The notes under the pieces were generated by a model. The model made no database searches, was not told where the DNA came from, and saw nothing but the letters and a program-made list of their open reading frames with translations. DNA of 64,000 bases, taken from the NCBI RefSeq assembly GCF_014189455.1, contig NZ_CP050296.1, positions 1,488,001-1,552,000 of the forward strand, given 5' to 3'. The DNA is from Mesorhizobium huakuii (GTDB taxonomy: Bacteria; Pseudomonadota; Alphaproteobacteria; Rhizobiales; Rhizobiaceae). A program made the position numbers and the translations under genes. Below, piece by piece: positions 1 through 7,695 of the stretch (position 1 is the stretch's first letter; every line of letters begins with the position of its first letter).

Positions 1-85
1 CGGAGCAAACCAACGGAGGTTAACGGCTCGTTACCTTAGCCAACGCTTTAACGCCAAGTAATCAGATAAGGCCGGAACCGGCGCC

Positions 86-658
86 TCATCTAACCTTCGA
101 GTTAAGCTTTCCCGCCCGCGCCTGCAATGGAGTTACCTGCCGGTATTTCTTCATCACCGTGGTAAAATGGCTCTGGCTTGAAAAGCCGGCCAGGTGGGCG
201 ATATCGGCGATCGTCATGTGGCTGTCGGCAAGCAGGCTTTCGGCTAGGTCCAGCCGCAGATCGAGGACATACTGGTGCGGTGGCATCCCGAACGTCCTGG
301 AGAAAGCCCGCATGAAATGATAGGGTGAAAGCCCGCAAACCTCCGCCATCTCGGCAAGTGCCAGCTTGCGTGTAAAATTCTCACTCAGGAATTCCTGTAC
401 GCGACGTGTATTGCGGAGGGAAAGCCCGCCTTTCACGTTGAGCGCCGGCTGGCGCGCGGACACGTTGAGCGCCGGCTGGCGCGCGGACACGTTGAGCGCC
501 GGCTGGCGCGCGGAATTGGTTCCGGAAACCCAGCCCGGGGAACCATCATCACGCCGCATTTCTCGGCCTCCTGATATTTCCCAGATGGAATTCAACCCCA
601 GGCTGCCCTCCCCGTTCCCCCGAAAAACAATTCGTGATTGATCGAACTGCACCCGCAT
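86..658 (-). CDS. Short AraC-family transcriptional regulator, possibly a remnant
   Basis: The protein is 190 aa. The C-terminal ~105 residues form a complete AraC-type double helix-turn-helix, with the family-typical stretches SPYHFMRAFSRTFGMPPHQY and IADIAHLAGFSSQSHFT. It closely resembles the C-terminus of the 305-aa regulator at 854-1771. The N-terminal ~75 residues do not resemble the sensor domain of that paralog and contain SARQPALNV three times in a row, encoded by a 27-bp tandem repeat. It could be a truncated paralog that keeps only the DNA-binding half, or a functional short regulator. The start is uncertain because no clear ribosome binding site was seen and no homologous N-terminus guides the choice. 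Confidence 0.7.
   Translation of the reverse strand: MRVQFDQSRIVFRGNGEGSLGLNSIWEISGGREMRRDDGSPGWVSGTNSARQPALNVSARQPALNVSARQPALNVKGGLSLRNTRRVQEFLSENFTRKLALAEMAEVCGLSPYHFMRAFSRTFGMPPHQYVLDLRLDLAESLLADSHMTIADIAHLAGFSSQSHFTTVMKKYRQVTPLQARAGKLNSKVR
434..514. repeat. 27-bp tandem repeat, three exact copies
   Basis: Three identical contiguous 27-bp units lie at 434-460, 461-487 and 488-514, inside the short AraC gene. Because 27 is a multiple of three, they add nine residues (SARQPALNV) per unit without breaking the frame. Each unit contains GCGCC-GGCT-GGCGC, a small hairpin. Exact identity implies recent expansion by slippage. There are no spacers, so it is not a CRISPR array. Confidence 0.95.
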
Positions 659-853
659 TGCCAGTCCACTTCATTTGATCAACCCGGCCAGATGGCGAAC
701 AATGGGCGGGCTCCGTGGCATTCCGAATGACTCCCGCAAAGCCTTGAGGCACGTTGCGGCGGACGTATTTTGGAAAACTCCGCAAGCTTTGTAGAAAATT
801 CCGGTATTGGATCACCGGTCGGTAGGTGTTGCCAGTTTGCCATAGTCGCGCTT

Positions 854-1771
854 TCAATTCCTGGGGGAAGCATAGCCGGCCTTGGTCGGCGTCCTTCCCC
901 TGTACTTCTTCATCGTCGCCGCCAAATGGCTCTGATCCGAAAACCCCGCGAGGTAAGCGACTTCGGCGACTGCGAGCTCGCCGCCGGCCAGCAGCTTTTC
1001 CGCGAGGTCGAGACGCAGGTTGATCAGGTAGCGATGCGGCGGCATGCCGAACGTCCTGGCGAACCTTGCTATGAAATGATTGGGCGAAACCCCCGCGACC
1101 GAGGCAAGCTCGGCGACCATGACTTTTCGCGCGAAATTCTCGTCGAGATATTCGCGCACGCGCCGAGCGCCCACGGCGGAGAGCCCGCCTTTGGGAGACA
1201 CGGCCTGCCTGCTGCGGCTCGTGTATGTGCGCAGCAGATGCACGCCGAATACGGTGAGCAGCGAATCCAGATAGAGCTCATTCGGTGGCAACGCTCCGGT
1301 CAGCTCGGCGGTGATCATCTGGGCTATATTGAGAGCCCTCAGGTCGACCGTGCCGAACGCAGGCGGCTCGAGCTCCACGTCGGCGCGATCGGACTCGTGC
1401 GCGGCCAGTTCCGACAGCGCTTCCGGCGATATGGAGACGACGGCGTTTTCCCTGGTCTCCGACCAGGCGAAGGTGCTGTCGACGCCCGCGGGATTGATGA
1501 TCAGGCATCCCACCGGCGCGTCGTATTCGGTGATCCGGTCGCTGCCGAGCGAGGCTCTGAATTTGCGTCCTGGCCTCAGCACAATGCCCGCGGAATGTTC
1601 CATGGCCAGGAATTTCTGCGATCCGGGACTGCGGATGGAATGGATGACGCTGCCGCGCGCAGTGGCTCTTCTGGGACCAGCACTTTCCGGAATGATGTCC
1701 AGGACGTATCGGGCTGTCCGATCGACGCCTCGGGAAACGCCGCTCTCCCGAGCCCCGTCCGCATTTTTCAT
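854..1771 (-). CDS. AraC-family transcriptional regulator
   Basis: A full-length AraC-type regulator of 305 aa. Residues from about 195 to the end carry the two helix-turn-helix motifs (SPNHFIARFARTFGMPPHRY, then VAEVAYLAGFSDQSHLAATM). The N-terminal ~180 residues would be the effector-binding or dimerisation part. Their sequence gives no hint of the ligand. It lies 195 bp from the short paralog at 86-658 on the same strand, and the two share high similarity over the HTH only. No obvious target operon adjoins it, so its regulon cannot be assigned. Confidence 0.85.
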   Translation of the reverse strand: MKNADGARESGVSRGVDRTARYVLDIIPESAGPRRATARGSVIHSIRSPGSQKFLAMEHSAGIVLRPGRKFRASLGSDRITEYDAPVGCLIINPAGVDSTFAWSETRENAVVSISPEALSELAAHESDRADVELEPPAFGTVDLRALNIAQMITAELTGALPPNELYLDSLLTVFGVHLLRTYTSRSRQAVSPKGGLSAVGARRVREYLDENFARKVMVAELASVAGVSPNHFIARFARTFGMPPHRYLINLRLDLAEKLLAGGELAVAEVAYLAGFSDQSHLAATMKKYRGRTPTKAGYASPRN

Positions 1772-2022
1772 TGCATTGCCTCAGCCGTCTTCCTGCCGCT
1801 CAGATCCCCCTTTGCCCGACCCGAAAACAGCGTAACGCACGCACCTCGGCTAGGGAAGAACTCCCCCGCGCAAAGAAAAACTTTTTTCGCGAAAAGACAG
1901 AAAAATGACCGATCGCTCATCAGCCTTGGTGCGGCTTCCGCGAATCCACTGCTTGGTTCTTTGCCACCGAAATCGGCGGCAAGGCAAGACGGGGCGCCGA
2001 GCCGACAGGTTACGGCCGGCTG

Positions 2023-2217
2023 CTAAAGCTCACCGCGACGTTTCTCGTACAGGTCCCAGGTGAGTTCCACAAAAGCCAGAAGGACATCGTCCTGATTCCA
2101 GCCGGCCGCGACCGCCGCCTGGACGATCTCATCGACAAGAGGCAGCAATTGGCCCTGGCACTGGGCCGACATGTCGCCGTCACCCACGGGAGGTCCCTCG
2201 AAGTTGAATCTCGTCAT
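2023..2217 (-). CDS. Small hypothetical protein (64 aa)
   Basis: A short acidic, mostly helical-looking protein starting MTRFNFEGPP and ending YEKRRGEL. An in-frame Met lies nine codons upstream, but the start at 2217 has a strong purine-rich ribosome binding site (GAGGGGGAGCG) just before it, so that start is preferred. There are no transmembrane segments, signal peptide or Cys motifs. I do not recognise the family. The C-terminal half (LLPLVDEIVQAAVAAGW) looks like an amphipathic helix pair, as in small regulatory or adaptor proteins, but this is only an impression. Confidence 0.6.
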   Translation of the reverse strand: MTRFNFEGPPVGDGDMSAQCQGQLLPLVDEIVQAAVAAGWNQDDVLLAFVELTWDLYEKRRGEL

Positions 2218-2532
2218 TCGGCGCTCCCCCTCGCCTCTGATCAAAGTGTTATAGTGTTAATTTCGTTCCCTCTGATATACAATAGATGTGCTACAAAAGT
2301 ACAGGATGCCTTGGATCACCAAAGCAGCACAGGACGATGCCGTCTCTATGCTTTCCCTCGGGTCAAGTTGGCTTTCCCAGGGGGATTTCCGCGGAACTTC
2401 ATCGATCAAAACCCTGCCTGGGAATAGATTTCCTCAGCCGAAGCGTTGGCCAGGTCGCGACTGCCATCCGCCGAATGCCAAGCATGACCGCCTGCATTGC
2501 CTTCTGCAATCGCTCGCTCGATAGTCCCGGCA
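2218..2532. other. Intergenic region without a recognised gene
   Basis: About 315 bp between the divergent small gene and cls. The part near 2240-2290 is clearly AT-richer than its surroundings and is a reasonable place for promoters of both neighbours. I could not define a convincing -35/-10 pair. Short open frames across it lack coding character. Confidence 0.4.
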
Positions 2533-3996
2533 ATGTTCGAGACTATTGCGACTCACTGGACCCAAATCCTGGCGATCATTTCGGTGGTGATGGCGACCGT
2601 CGGCATCGCCCACGCCGTCATGACCAAGGAAGATGTGCGCGCCGCCACCGGCTGGGTCGGCGTGATGGTGCTGTCACCGATCCTCGGCGTGCTGATCTAT
2701 GCCGTGGCCGGCATCAACCGCATTCGCCGCGCCACGATTACCGCGCAGCGCCCGCTTGCCGGCGACGCAGTATCCGCCAAGGATGAGCGTGACACCGCCG
2801 CCGAGGAGGCCCTCATCGTCGAGCGCTACGGTCAACGCTTCACCGGTCTGCGCACGCTGGGCGACAGGGTGGCGCGGCGCGCGCTCAACTCGGGAAATGC
2901 CATCGATGTGCTGGAAACCGGCGACGAGGCCTATGCCGCCATGGGCGCGGCGATCGATGGTGCCGAACGCAGCGTCCTGCTCGAGACCTATATTTTCGAC
3001 AATGACGCCGTCGGCCTGCTTTTCGTCGAATCGCTGGCCGGCGCCGTCGCGCGCGGCGTCACCGTTCGCGTGCTGATCGACGCCGTCGGCGCCCGTTACT
3101 CCGTCCCCAGCATCCTCGGCCATCTGCGCCGCGCCAACATCCCCGCCGATGTCTTCAACGGCAACATCGTCATGGGCCTGCGCCTGCCCTACGCCAACCT
3201 CAGGACCCATCGGAAGATCCTGGTGGTCGACGGCACGGTCGCCTTCACCGGCGGCATGAACATCCGCAAGGGTTTTTCCGCCGAGTTCGCAGGCTCCAGC
3301 AGCGCCAGGGACACGCATTTCAAGGTCACCGGACCTGTCGTCGCCGACCTGTTCTCGGTTGCTGCCGAAGACTGGCGTTTCGCCGCCAACGAAGCGCTGA
3401 AGGGCGATGCCTGGCATATTGCCCCGCTATCGCCGGCACCCGGCCAGCCGATGCTGGTGCGGGCGGTCGCGTCCGGGCCGGATGCCAGCAATGAGACCAA
3501 CCACAAGCTGCTGATCGGCGCCTTCTCGGTCGCGCGCAAGTCGATCCGCCTGATGTCGCCCTATTTCCTGCCGGACCGGGAACTGATCAGCGCCTTGATC
3601 ACCGCCGCCCGACGCGGCGTCGAGATCGATGTCGTGGTGCCCGCGGTCAACAATCTCTTCCTTGTCGACCGCGCCATGACCGCGCAGTTCGACCAGATCC
3701 TGAAGAATTATTGCCGCATTTGGCGAACGGAGGGCCCATTCGACCATTCCAAGCTGCTTTCGATCGACGGCGTATGGGCCTATGTCGGCTCGTCCAACCT
3801 CGACGCCCGGTCGCTGCGGTTGAACTTCGAGATCGATCTGGAGGTCCTCGACGCAGGCTTTGCCCGCGAGATCGAAGCCCGGATTGGATCGGCGATCGAA
3901 ACGGCCATTCCCGTCACGCTGGACTCCTTGCGGGCCCGCCCCTTCATCATCCGGCTGTTCGACCGCATCCTGTGGCTGGGATCGCCGTATCTCTAA
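2533..3996 (+). CDS. cls: Cardiolipin synthase, phospholipase D superfamily
   Basis: The protein is 487 aa from the ATG at 2533. It starts with two membrane segments (WTQILAIISVVMATVGIAHA and VGVMVLSPILGVLIYAVAGI), as in bacterial Cls, followed by two PLD catalytic domains. Both HKD motifs are intact: HRKILVVD near residue 226 and HSKLLSID near residue 405, each followed by the usual FTGGMN or YVGSSNLD. By family knowledge it condenses two phosphatidylglycerols into cardiolipin, or transfers phosphatidyl groups, in the inner membrane. An upstream in-frame start at 2497 would add 12 residues before the first membrane segment and is less likely. An endonuclease/exonuclease/phosphatase-fold gene follows on the same strand. 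Confidence 0.88.
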   Translation: MFETIATHWTQILAIISVVMATVGIAHAVMTKEDVRAATGWVGVMVLSPILGVLIYAVAGINRIRRATITAQRPLAGDAVSAKDERDTAAEEALIVERYGQRFTGLRTLGDRVARRALNSGNAIDVLETGDEAYAAMGAAIDGAERSVLLETYIFDNDAVGLLFVESLAGAVARGVTVRVLIDAVGARYSVPSILGHLRRANIPADVFNGNIVMGLRLPYANLRTHRKILVVDGTVAFTGGMNIRKGFSAEFAGSSSARDTHFKVTGPVVADLFSVAAEDWRFAANEALKGDAWHIAPLSPAPGQPMLVRAVASGPDASNETNHKLLIGAFSVARKSIRLMSPYFLPDRELISALITAARRGVEIDVVVPAVNNLFLVDRAMTAQFDQILKNYCRIWRTEGPFDHSKLLSIDGVWAYVGSSNLDARSLRLNFEIDLEVLDAGFAREIEARIGSAIETAIPVTLDSLRARPFIIRLFDRILWLGSPYL

Positions 3997-4122
3997 AAAC
4001 CCCTGGCTTTAACAAAACGACGTGTTTGACGGATAGTTTGGTGTCGGCCATGGAACATACGCGCAGAGACTCTATTTGAGGTGCATGGTGGAAGCAGCAC
4101 GCATGGCAGGCACACGGTGCGA

Positions 4123-4917
4123 ATGAACGGACGCAGCCTCCCGGCAACCATGCTTTTGTCCATCCGCGACAGGCGGATGCGCAAGGCAAACGCGGCTGCG
4201 CACAAGGCGACCGCCACCACAGGCACGCTGGTCGCTTCCTACAACGTCCACAAATGCATCGGCGTCGATCGCAAGTTCGATCCCGACCGCACCAGCCGCG
4301 TCATCCGCGAAATCGACCCCGATGTCATCGCCCTGCAGGAAGCGGATAACCGTTTCGGCGACCGTGATGGGCTTCTCGATCTGCCGCGCCTCGAGCGGGA
4401 AACCGGCCTTGTGCCGGTGCCGATTTCAGCCACCGGCAAGGGCCATGGCTGGCACGGCAATGTCCTGCTGTTCAAGAAGGGCGTCGTCCGCGACGTGCAT
4501 CAGATCAGGCTTCCGGGCCTGGAGCCGCGCGGTGCGGTGGTGGCGGAGATCGACCTCGACGGAGACCGGACCTTGCGCATCATCGCAGCCCATCTCGGCC
4601 TGCTGCGCCACTCGCGCTCGCAGCAGGCCCGCGTCGTGCTGGACATCATGAGCAGCGCCGATGAAAAGCCGACCTTGCTGCTCGGCGACCTTAACGAATG
4701 GCGGCTCGGCAACCGCTCCGCGCTCAACACGCTGCATGCGACTTTCGGGCCGCAGCCACCGGCGGTCCCCACCTTCCCCTCGAACCTGCCGCTTTTGGCG
4801 CTCGACCGGATCATGACCAATCGGCACGGAATGATCGCAGCGGTGGAAGCGCATGATACGCCACTTTCGCGCGTTGCCTCCGACCATCTGCCGCTCACGG
4901 CGTTTGTTCGCCTATAG
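4123..4917 (+). CDS. Endonuclease/exonuclease/phosphatase family protein
   Basis: The EEP (DNase I-like) fold is recognised by SYNVHKCIG at the start of the domain, LQEAD near residue 70 (metal-binding Glu), GDLNEW near residue 188 and SDHLPL near residue 253 (catalytic Asp-His). About 40 basic, Ala-rich residues precede the domain. The start is uncertain: a GTG at 4081 and ATGs at 4123, 4150 and 4177 are all in frame, and none has a strong ribosome binding site. The substrate could be a phosphodiester in nucleic acid or a phospholipid head group. The neighbouring cardiolipin synthase suggests a membrane-lipid role, but that is inference from position only. Confidence 0.8.
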   Translation: MNGRSLPATMLLSIRDRRMRKANAAAHKATATTGTLVASYNVHKCIGVDRKFDPDRTSRVIREIDPDVIALQEADNRFGDRDGLLDLPRLERETGLVPVPISATGKGHGWHGNVLLFKKGVVRDVHQIRLPGLEPRGAVVAEIDLDGDRTLRIIAAHLGLLRHSRSQQARVVLDIMSSADEKPTLLLGDLNEWRLGNRSALNTLHATFGPQPPAVPTFPSNLPLLALDRIMTNRHGMIAAVEAHDTPLSRVASDHLPLTAFVRL

Positions 4918-5017
4918 GCCCGGCTTGTCATGCAGGGCTTCGAAAAGCTCGGGATTCATTTTGGAACGCTAATTCTTTCTGCGAGTTGATACGCATTGAA
5001 CCGCAGGAGAACGAAAC

Positions 5018-5347
5018 ATGAAGAAGTTATTTCTGGCTTCCATGGTGGCATTGGCCGCCACAGCCGCAGTCATTGCGCCGACGCAAGCCGCAAGCGTGAT
5101 TATCCAGTCGGACGACGGCAACCGGTATTCACCGGACGACGAATCCGACAACGGCCAGATTATCGTTCGCCGCCATCACCGGCAGAATTACGACAACCAG
5201 TATGGCGACGACCAGAACGTGCAATATGATGACAACAACGATGGCCAGTATCGCCGCCACCACCGGCATCACCGCTGTCATATCGAACTGATCAAGCACT
5301 GGCGCCACCATCACAGGGTCATCGAGCAGGTTCGCGTCTGCGGCTGA
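5018..5347 (+). CDS. Secreted His-rich small protein of unknown function
   Basis: The protein is 109 aa with a clear Sec signal peptide (MKKLFLASMVALAATAAVIA, cleavage near TQA-A). A consensus ribosome binding site (AGGAGA) lies at the right distance. The mature part is acidic and rich in Asn, Asp and Gln in its first half. It then becomes strongly His/Arg rich (RRHHRHHRCH, then HWRHHHR), with two Cys, one at the very end (VRVCG). His clusters plus two Cys in a periplasmic protein suggest metal binding. No enzymatic motif is visible and I do not recognise a named family. Confidence 0.75.
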   Translation: MKKLFLASMVALAATAAVIAPTQAASVIIQSDDGNRYSPDDESDNGQIIVRRHHRQNYDNQYGDDQNVQYDDNNDGQYRRHHRHHRCHIELIKHWRHHHRVIEQVRVCG

Positions 5348-5421
5348 CCCGCACCCTGCCTTTGCAGCAAGACGACGTGATCTGCTTCCGAGCAGGAAGC
5401 AATCCACAGCGGTAAGCGATG

Positions 5422-5466
5422 ATGCGGCATAGCCACGCCCTTCAAAAGGACGTGGCTATGCCGCAT
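5422..5466. terminator. Long near-perfect inverted repeat between the His-rich gene and nasT
   Basis: Sixteen-base arms (5422-5437 and 5451-5466) are exact reverse complements. After one mismatch the pairing continues to a three-base loop (5443-5445), giving a stem of about 21 positions. No T-tract follows on either side, so it is not a classical intrinsic terminator. It may still end transcription of the upstream gene, stabilise a 3' end, or be a palindromic repeat element. It sits 35 bp before nasT. Confidence 0.55.
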
Positions 5467-5500
5467 TGCACAATTTCGTGACCTTGCCCACAATGCAGGC

Positions 5501-6103
5501 ATGGTCCGATCCTCCCTAGCCGTCCTGGTGATCGATGAAAATCGCATCCGTGCCTCGATCATCGAGGCCGGCTTGCGCGAGGCCGGCCATCAGCGGGTCA
5601 CCGTCATCCATGACGTGACCGGCATTGCCCGGCGGATCGCCGAGATCGAACCCGACGTCATCGTCATCGATCTCGAAAACCCCAACCGCGACATGCTCGA
5701 AAACATGTTCCAGTTGTCGCGTGCCGTGAAGCGCCCGATCGCCATGTTCGTCGACCGTTCGGACCAGGCCTCGATCGAGGCGGCGGTCGATGCCGGCGTC
5801 TCGGCCTATGTCGTCGATGGTCTTCGGCAAGAGCGCGTCAAGCCGATCCTCGACATGGCCGTTAGCCGCTTCAATGCCTTCTCGCGCATGGCGCGCGAAC
5901 TGGAAGAGGCGCGCAGCGAACTCGAGAGCCGCAAGGTGATCGACCGCGCAAAGGGCATATTGATGAAGTCGCGCGGCCTCTCCGAAGAGGCCGCCTATAC
6001 GCTGCTGCGCAAGACGGCGATGAACCAGAACCGCAAGATCAGCGATATCGCCCAGAGCCTGGTGACCGCGGCCGGCTTGCTGGGGCCGGCGGAGGACGAA
6101 TGA
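5501..6103 (+). CDS. nasT: NasT, ANTAR-domain antiterminator for nitrate assimilation
   Basis: The protein is 200 aa. The N-terminal ~120 residues form a receiver-like domain (VLVIDENRIRASIIEAGL, PDVIVIDLE). A coiled linker and an ANTAR RNA-binding domain follow at about 130-190 (IDRAKGILMKSRGLSEEAAYTLLRKTAM). By family knowledge NasT binds paired hexaloop hairpins in the leader of nitrate assimilation operons and prevents transcription termination. Two such leaders lie downstream, at 7540-7640 and 11011-11113. It overlaps nasS by 4 bp, so the two are translationally coupled and expected to form the NasS-NasT complex that is inactive without nitrate. Confidence 0.93.
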   Translation: MVRSSLAVLVIDENRIRASIIEAGLREAGHQRVTVIHDVTGIARRIAEIEPDVIVIDLENPNRDMLENMFQLSRAVKRPIAMFVDRSDQASIEAAVDAGVSAYVVDGLRQERVKPILDMAVSRFNAFSRMARELEEARSELESRKVIDRAKGILMKSRGLSEEAAYTLLRKTAMNQNRKISDIAQSLVTAAGLLGPAEDE

Positions 6104-7338
6104 GCATGAGGCACCAGATCACCGCCGGCTTCATGCCGCTTTTCGACAGCGCCGTACTGGTCGCCGCAAGCGAGCTTGGCTTCGCCGCGCGCGAGGGCAT
6201 TGACCTGACGCTGCACCGCGAGACGTCCTGGGCCAACATCCGCGACCGCATCGCCATCGGCCACTTCGATCTCGCCCATATGCTGGGACCCATGCCGCTC
6301 GCCTGCAATCTCGGGCTGACGCCGCTCGCTTCGGAAACCATCGTGCCGTTCTCGCTCGGGCTCGGCGGCAATTGCGTCACCATCTCCAACGCTGTCTGGG
6401 CCGGCATGGCGGCGCATGGCGCTGAAGCCGATCTCGATCCGGCGCGCGCCGGGGCGGCACTTGGCGCATTCATCCGGGAACGGGCGGTGGCAGGCCGCGA
6501 GCCGCTGCGCTTTGCCGTCGTGCATCCGCATTCCGGGCACAATTACGAACTGCGCTACTGGCTCGCCGCCTGCGGCGTCGACCCAGACCGTGAAATCGAG
6601 ATCGTCATCGTGCCGCCGCCCTTCATGGCCGACGCGCTGGCCACCGGGCGCATCGACGGCTACTGCGTCGGCGAACCCTGGAACAGCGCTGCGGTGGCCG
6701 CCGGCACCGGGCATATCGTCACCGTCAAGGCACAGATATGGCGAAACAGCCCGGAGAAGGTCATCGGCGTGCGCAAAGTCTGGGCGAACGAGAATCCCGA
6801 GGCTCTGGCGGCACTGCTGCGCGCGCTGCATCACTCGGCGCGCTGGTGCCAGGATCCGGTCAACCACGGCGAACTGGCCAATGTGATGGCGCAGCCCGGC
6901 TTCCTCGGCCTGCCGCCGGCCGTGCAGATGCCGATCCTGACCGGCCATCTCCAATTGGGCGGCGGGGCAGAGCGAGATATCGACGATTTCTTCCTGCCCT
7001 TCGACAAGGCGGCGAATTTTCCGTGGAAGAGCCATGCGCTGTGGTTCTACACCCAGATGGTGCGTTGGGGGCACGTGGCGCACACGCCGGAAAACCTTGC
7101 GATCGCCCGGGATTGCTACCGGCCCGACCTCTATCGCTCGGCGCTGAAGCCGCTTGGTGTCGCCCTCCCCGGCGCCAATGCGAAGGTCGAAGGCGCGCTC
7201 AAGGTCGCCACAGCGGTCGGCGCGACCGGCGCCGGCCTGGTGCTCGGCCCGGACGGTTTCTTCGACGGCCAGATTTTCGATCCCGACGAGATCGACGCCT
7301 ACATAGCGCACCAGAAATCGGCCCGCGCGGAAGCCTGA
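6100..7338 (+). CDS. nasS: NasS, cytoplasmic nitrate/nitrite sensor
   Basis: The protein is 412 aa of the NrtA/CmpA substrate-binding family, but it starts directly with the binding fold (HQITAGFMPLFDSAVLVAAS) and has no Sec or Tat signal peptide. That is the hallmark of NasS as opposed to NrtA. The family stretch CVGEPWNS is present. By established work on NasS-NasT pairs, NasS sequesters NasT until it binds nitrate or nitrite. The start codon overlaps the nasT stop (ATGA). Its similarity to NrtA at 7696-9012 runs along the whole length, so the sensor clearly shares origin with the transporter component next to it. Confidence 0.92.
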   Translation: MSMRHQITAGFMPLFDSAVLVAASELGFAAREGIDLTLHRETSWANIRDRIAIGHFDLAHMLGPMPLACNLGLTPLASETIVPFSLGLGGNCVTISNAVWAGMAAHGAEADLDPARAGAALGAFIRERAVAGREPLRFAVVHPHSGHNYELRYWLAACGVDPDREIEIVIVPPPFMADALATGRIDGYCVGEPWNSAAVAAGTGHIVTVKAQIWRNSPEKVIGVRKVWANENPEALAALLRALHHSARWCQDPVNHGELANVMAQPGFLGLPPAVQMPILTGHLQLGGGAERDIDDFFLPFDKAANFPWKSHALWFYTQMVRWGHVAHTPENLAIARDCYRPDLYRSALKPLGVALPGANAKVEGALKVATAVGATGAGLVLGPDGFFDGQIFDPDEIDAYIAHQKSARAEA

Positions 7339-7364
7339 TCATTTCCGCGCCACTCTTGTGCATT

Positions 7365-7379
7365 GCACAAAAATTGTGC
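7365..7379 (+). promoter_or_regulatory. NtrC-type enhancer site upstream of nrtA
   Basis: GCAC-N7-GTGC with extended perfect arms GCACAA/TTGTGC matches the dyad bound by NtrC. It lies about 124 bp upstream of the sigma-54 GG element, a normal enhancer distance. A further TGCA flanks it on both sides. The match is seen in the sequence; binding is inferred. Confidence 0.65.
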
Positions 7380-7486
7380 GTGCACGTGCGTTGATGAACA
7401 ATCTTTGGCTTGCTCGCCCTGCGGGCCCGTGCGCCGATACCGTACCATATCATTGATTTTATTGATATTTATCATCCATTCCAAAA

Positions 7487-7503
7487 CTGGCACGGTTCCT
7501 GCG
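7487..7503 (+). promoter_or_regulatory. Sigma-54 promoter of nrtA-nrtB-nrtD
   Basis: CTGGCACG-N4-CTGCG has the invariant GG (7489-7490) and GC (7501-7502) exactly ten bases apart, matching the -24/-12 consensus with one change in the -12 half. Transcription would start near 7514, giving a leader of about 180 nt before nrtA that contains the complete antitermination structure. Confidence 0.8.
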
Positions 7504-7539
7504 TTGCAATGGGCAGACTCTTCTCGGGTCACGTAACAG

Positions 7540-7573
7540 GCGTCCAATGGCGGGCGCTACAGGCAAAGCTGCC
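7540..7573 (+). promoter_or_regulatory. NasT (ANTAR) target RNA, two hexaloop hairpins, nrtA leader
   Basis: Hairpin P1 pairs GCGTCC (7540-7545) with GGGCGC (7552-7557) around the six-base loop AATGGC. Hairpin P2 closes GGC (7562-7564) on GCC (7571-7573) around the loop AAAGCT. Both loops have A at position 1 and G at position 4, the known ANTAR recognition signature. P2 shares bases 7568-7573 with the 5' arm of the terminator downstream, so binding of NasT and termination exclude each other. The same motif is repeated before narK. Confidence 0.87.
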
Positions 7574-7640
7574 GCTCAGGTCAACACGCGATCCCGGATG
7601 GACGGACGCGCGCGGCCTGGCCGGCGGCTTTTTTGTTTTG
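7568..7640 (+). terminator. Regulated intrinsic terminator (attenuator) before nrtA
   Basis: The 5' arm GCTGCCGCTCAGG (7568-7580) pairs with CCTGGCCGGCGGC (7616-7628) at 12 of 13 positions including two G-U pairs. The stem is followed at once by TTTTTTGTTTT. The stem begins inside ANTAR hairpin P2. This fits a terminator that is active by default and disarmed by NasT. Confidence 0.87.
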
Positions 7641-7695
7641 ACCGAACACGCAATCGACGGCGCTGATCCCGAGCAGTGCCCAACGGGAGACGACG

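Noticed and set aside
434..514. Possible small CRISPR array
   Set aside because: Units follow each other without spacers.
770..2026. Long + strand frame (about 418 codons) across the AraC region
   Set aside because: It is antisense to the full-length AraC gene, whose HTH is clearly recognisable; the + frame has no domain pattern and runs through intergenic DNA.
4081..4122. GTG at 4081 as start of the endonuclease/phosphatase-fold gene
   Set aside because: There is no ribosome binding site at proper distance, and the added residues (His/Gly/Ser mix) have no coding character; a later ATG is preferred, with uncertainty.
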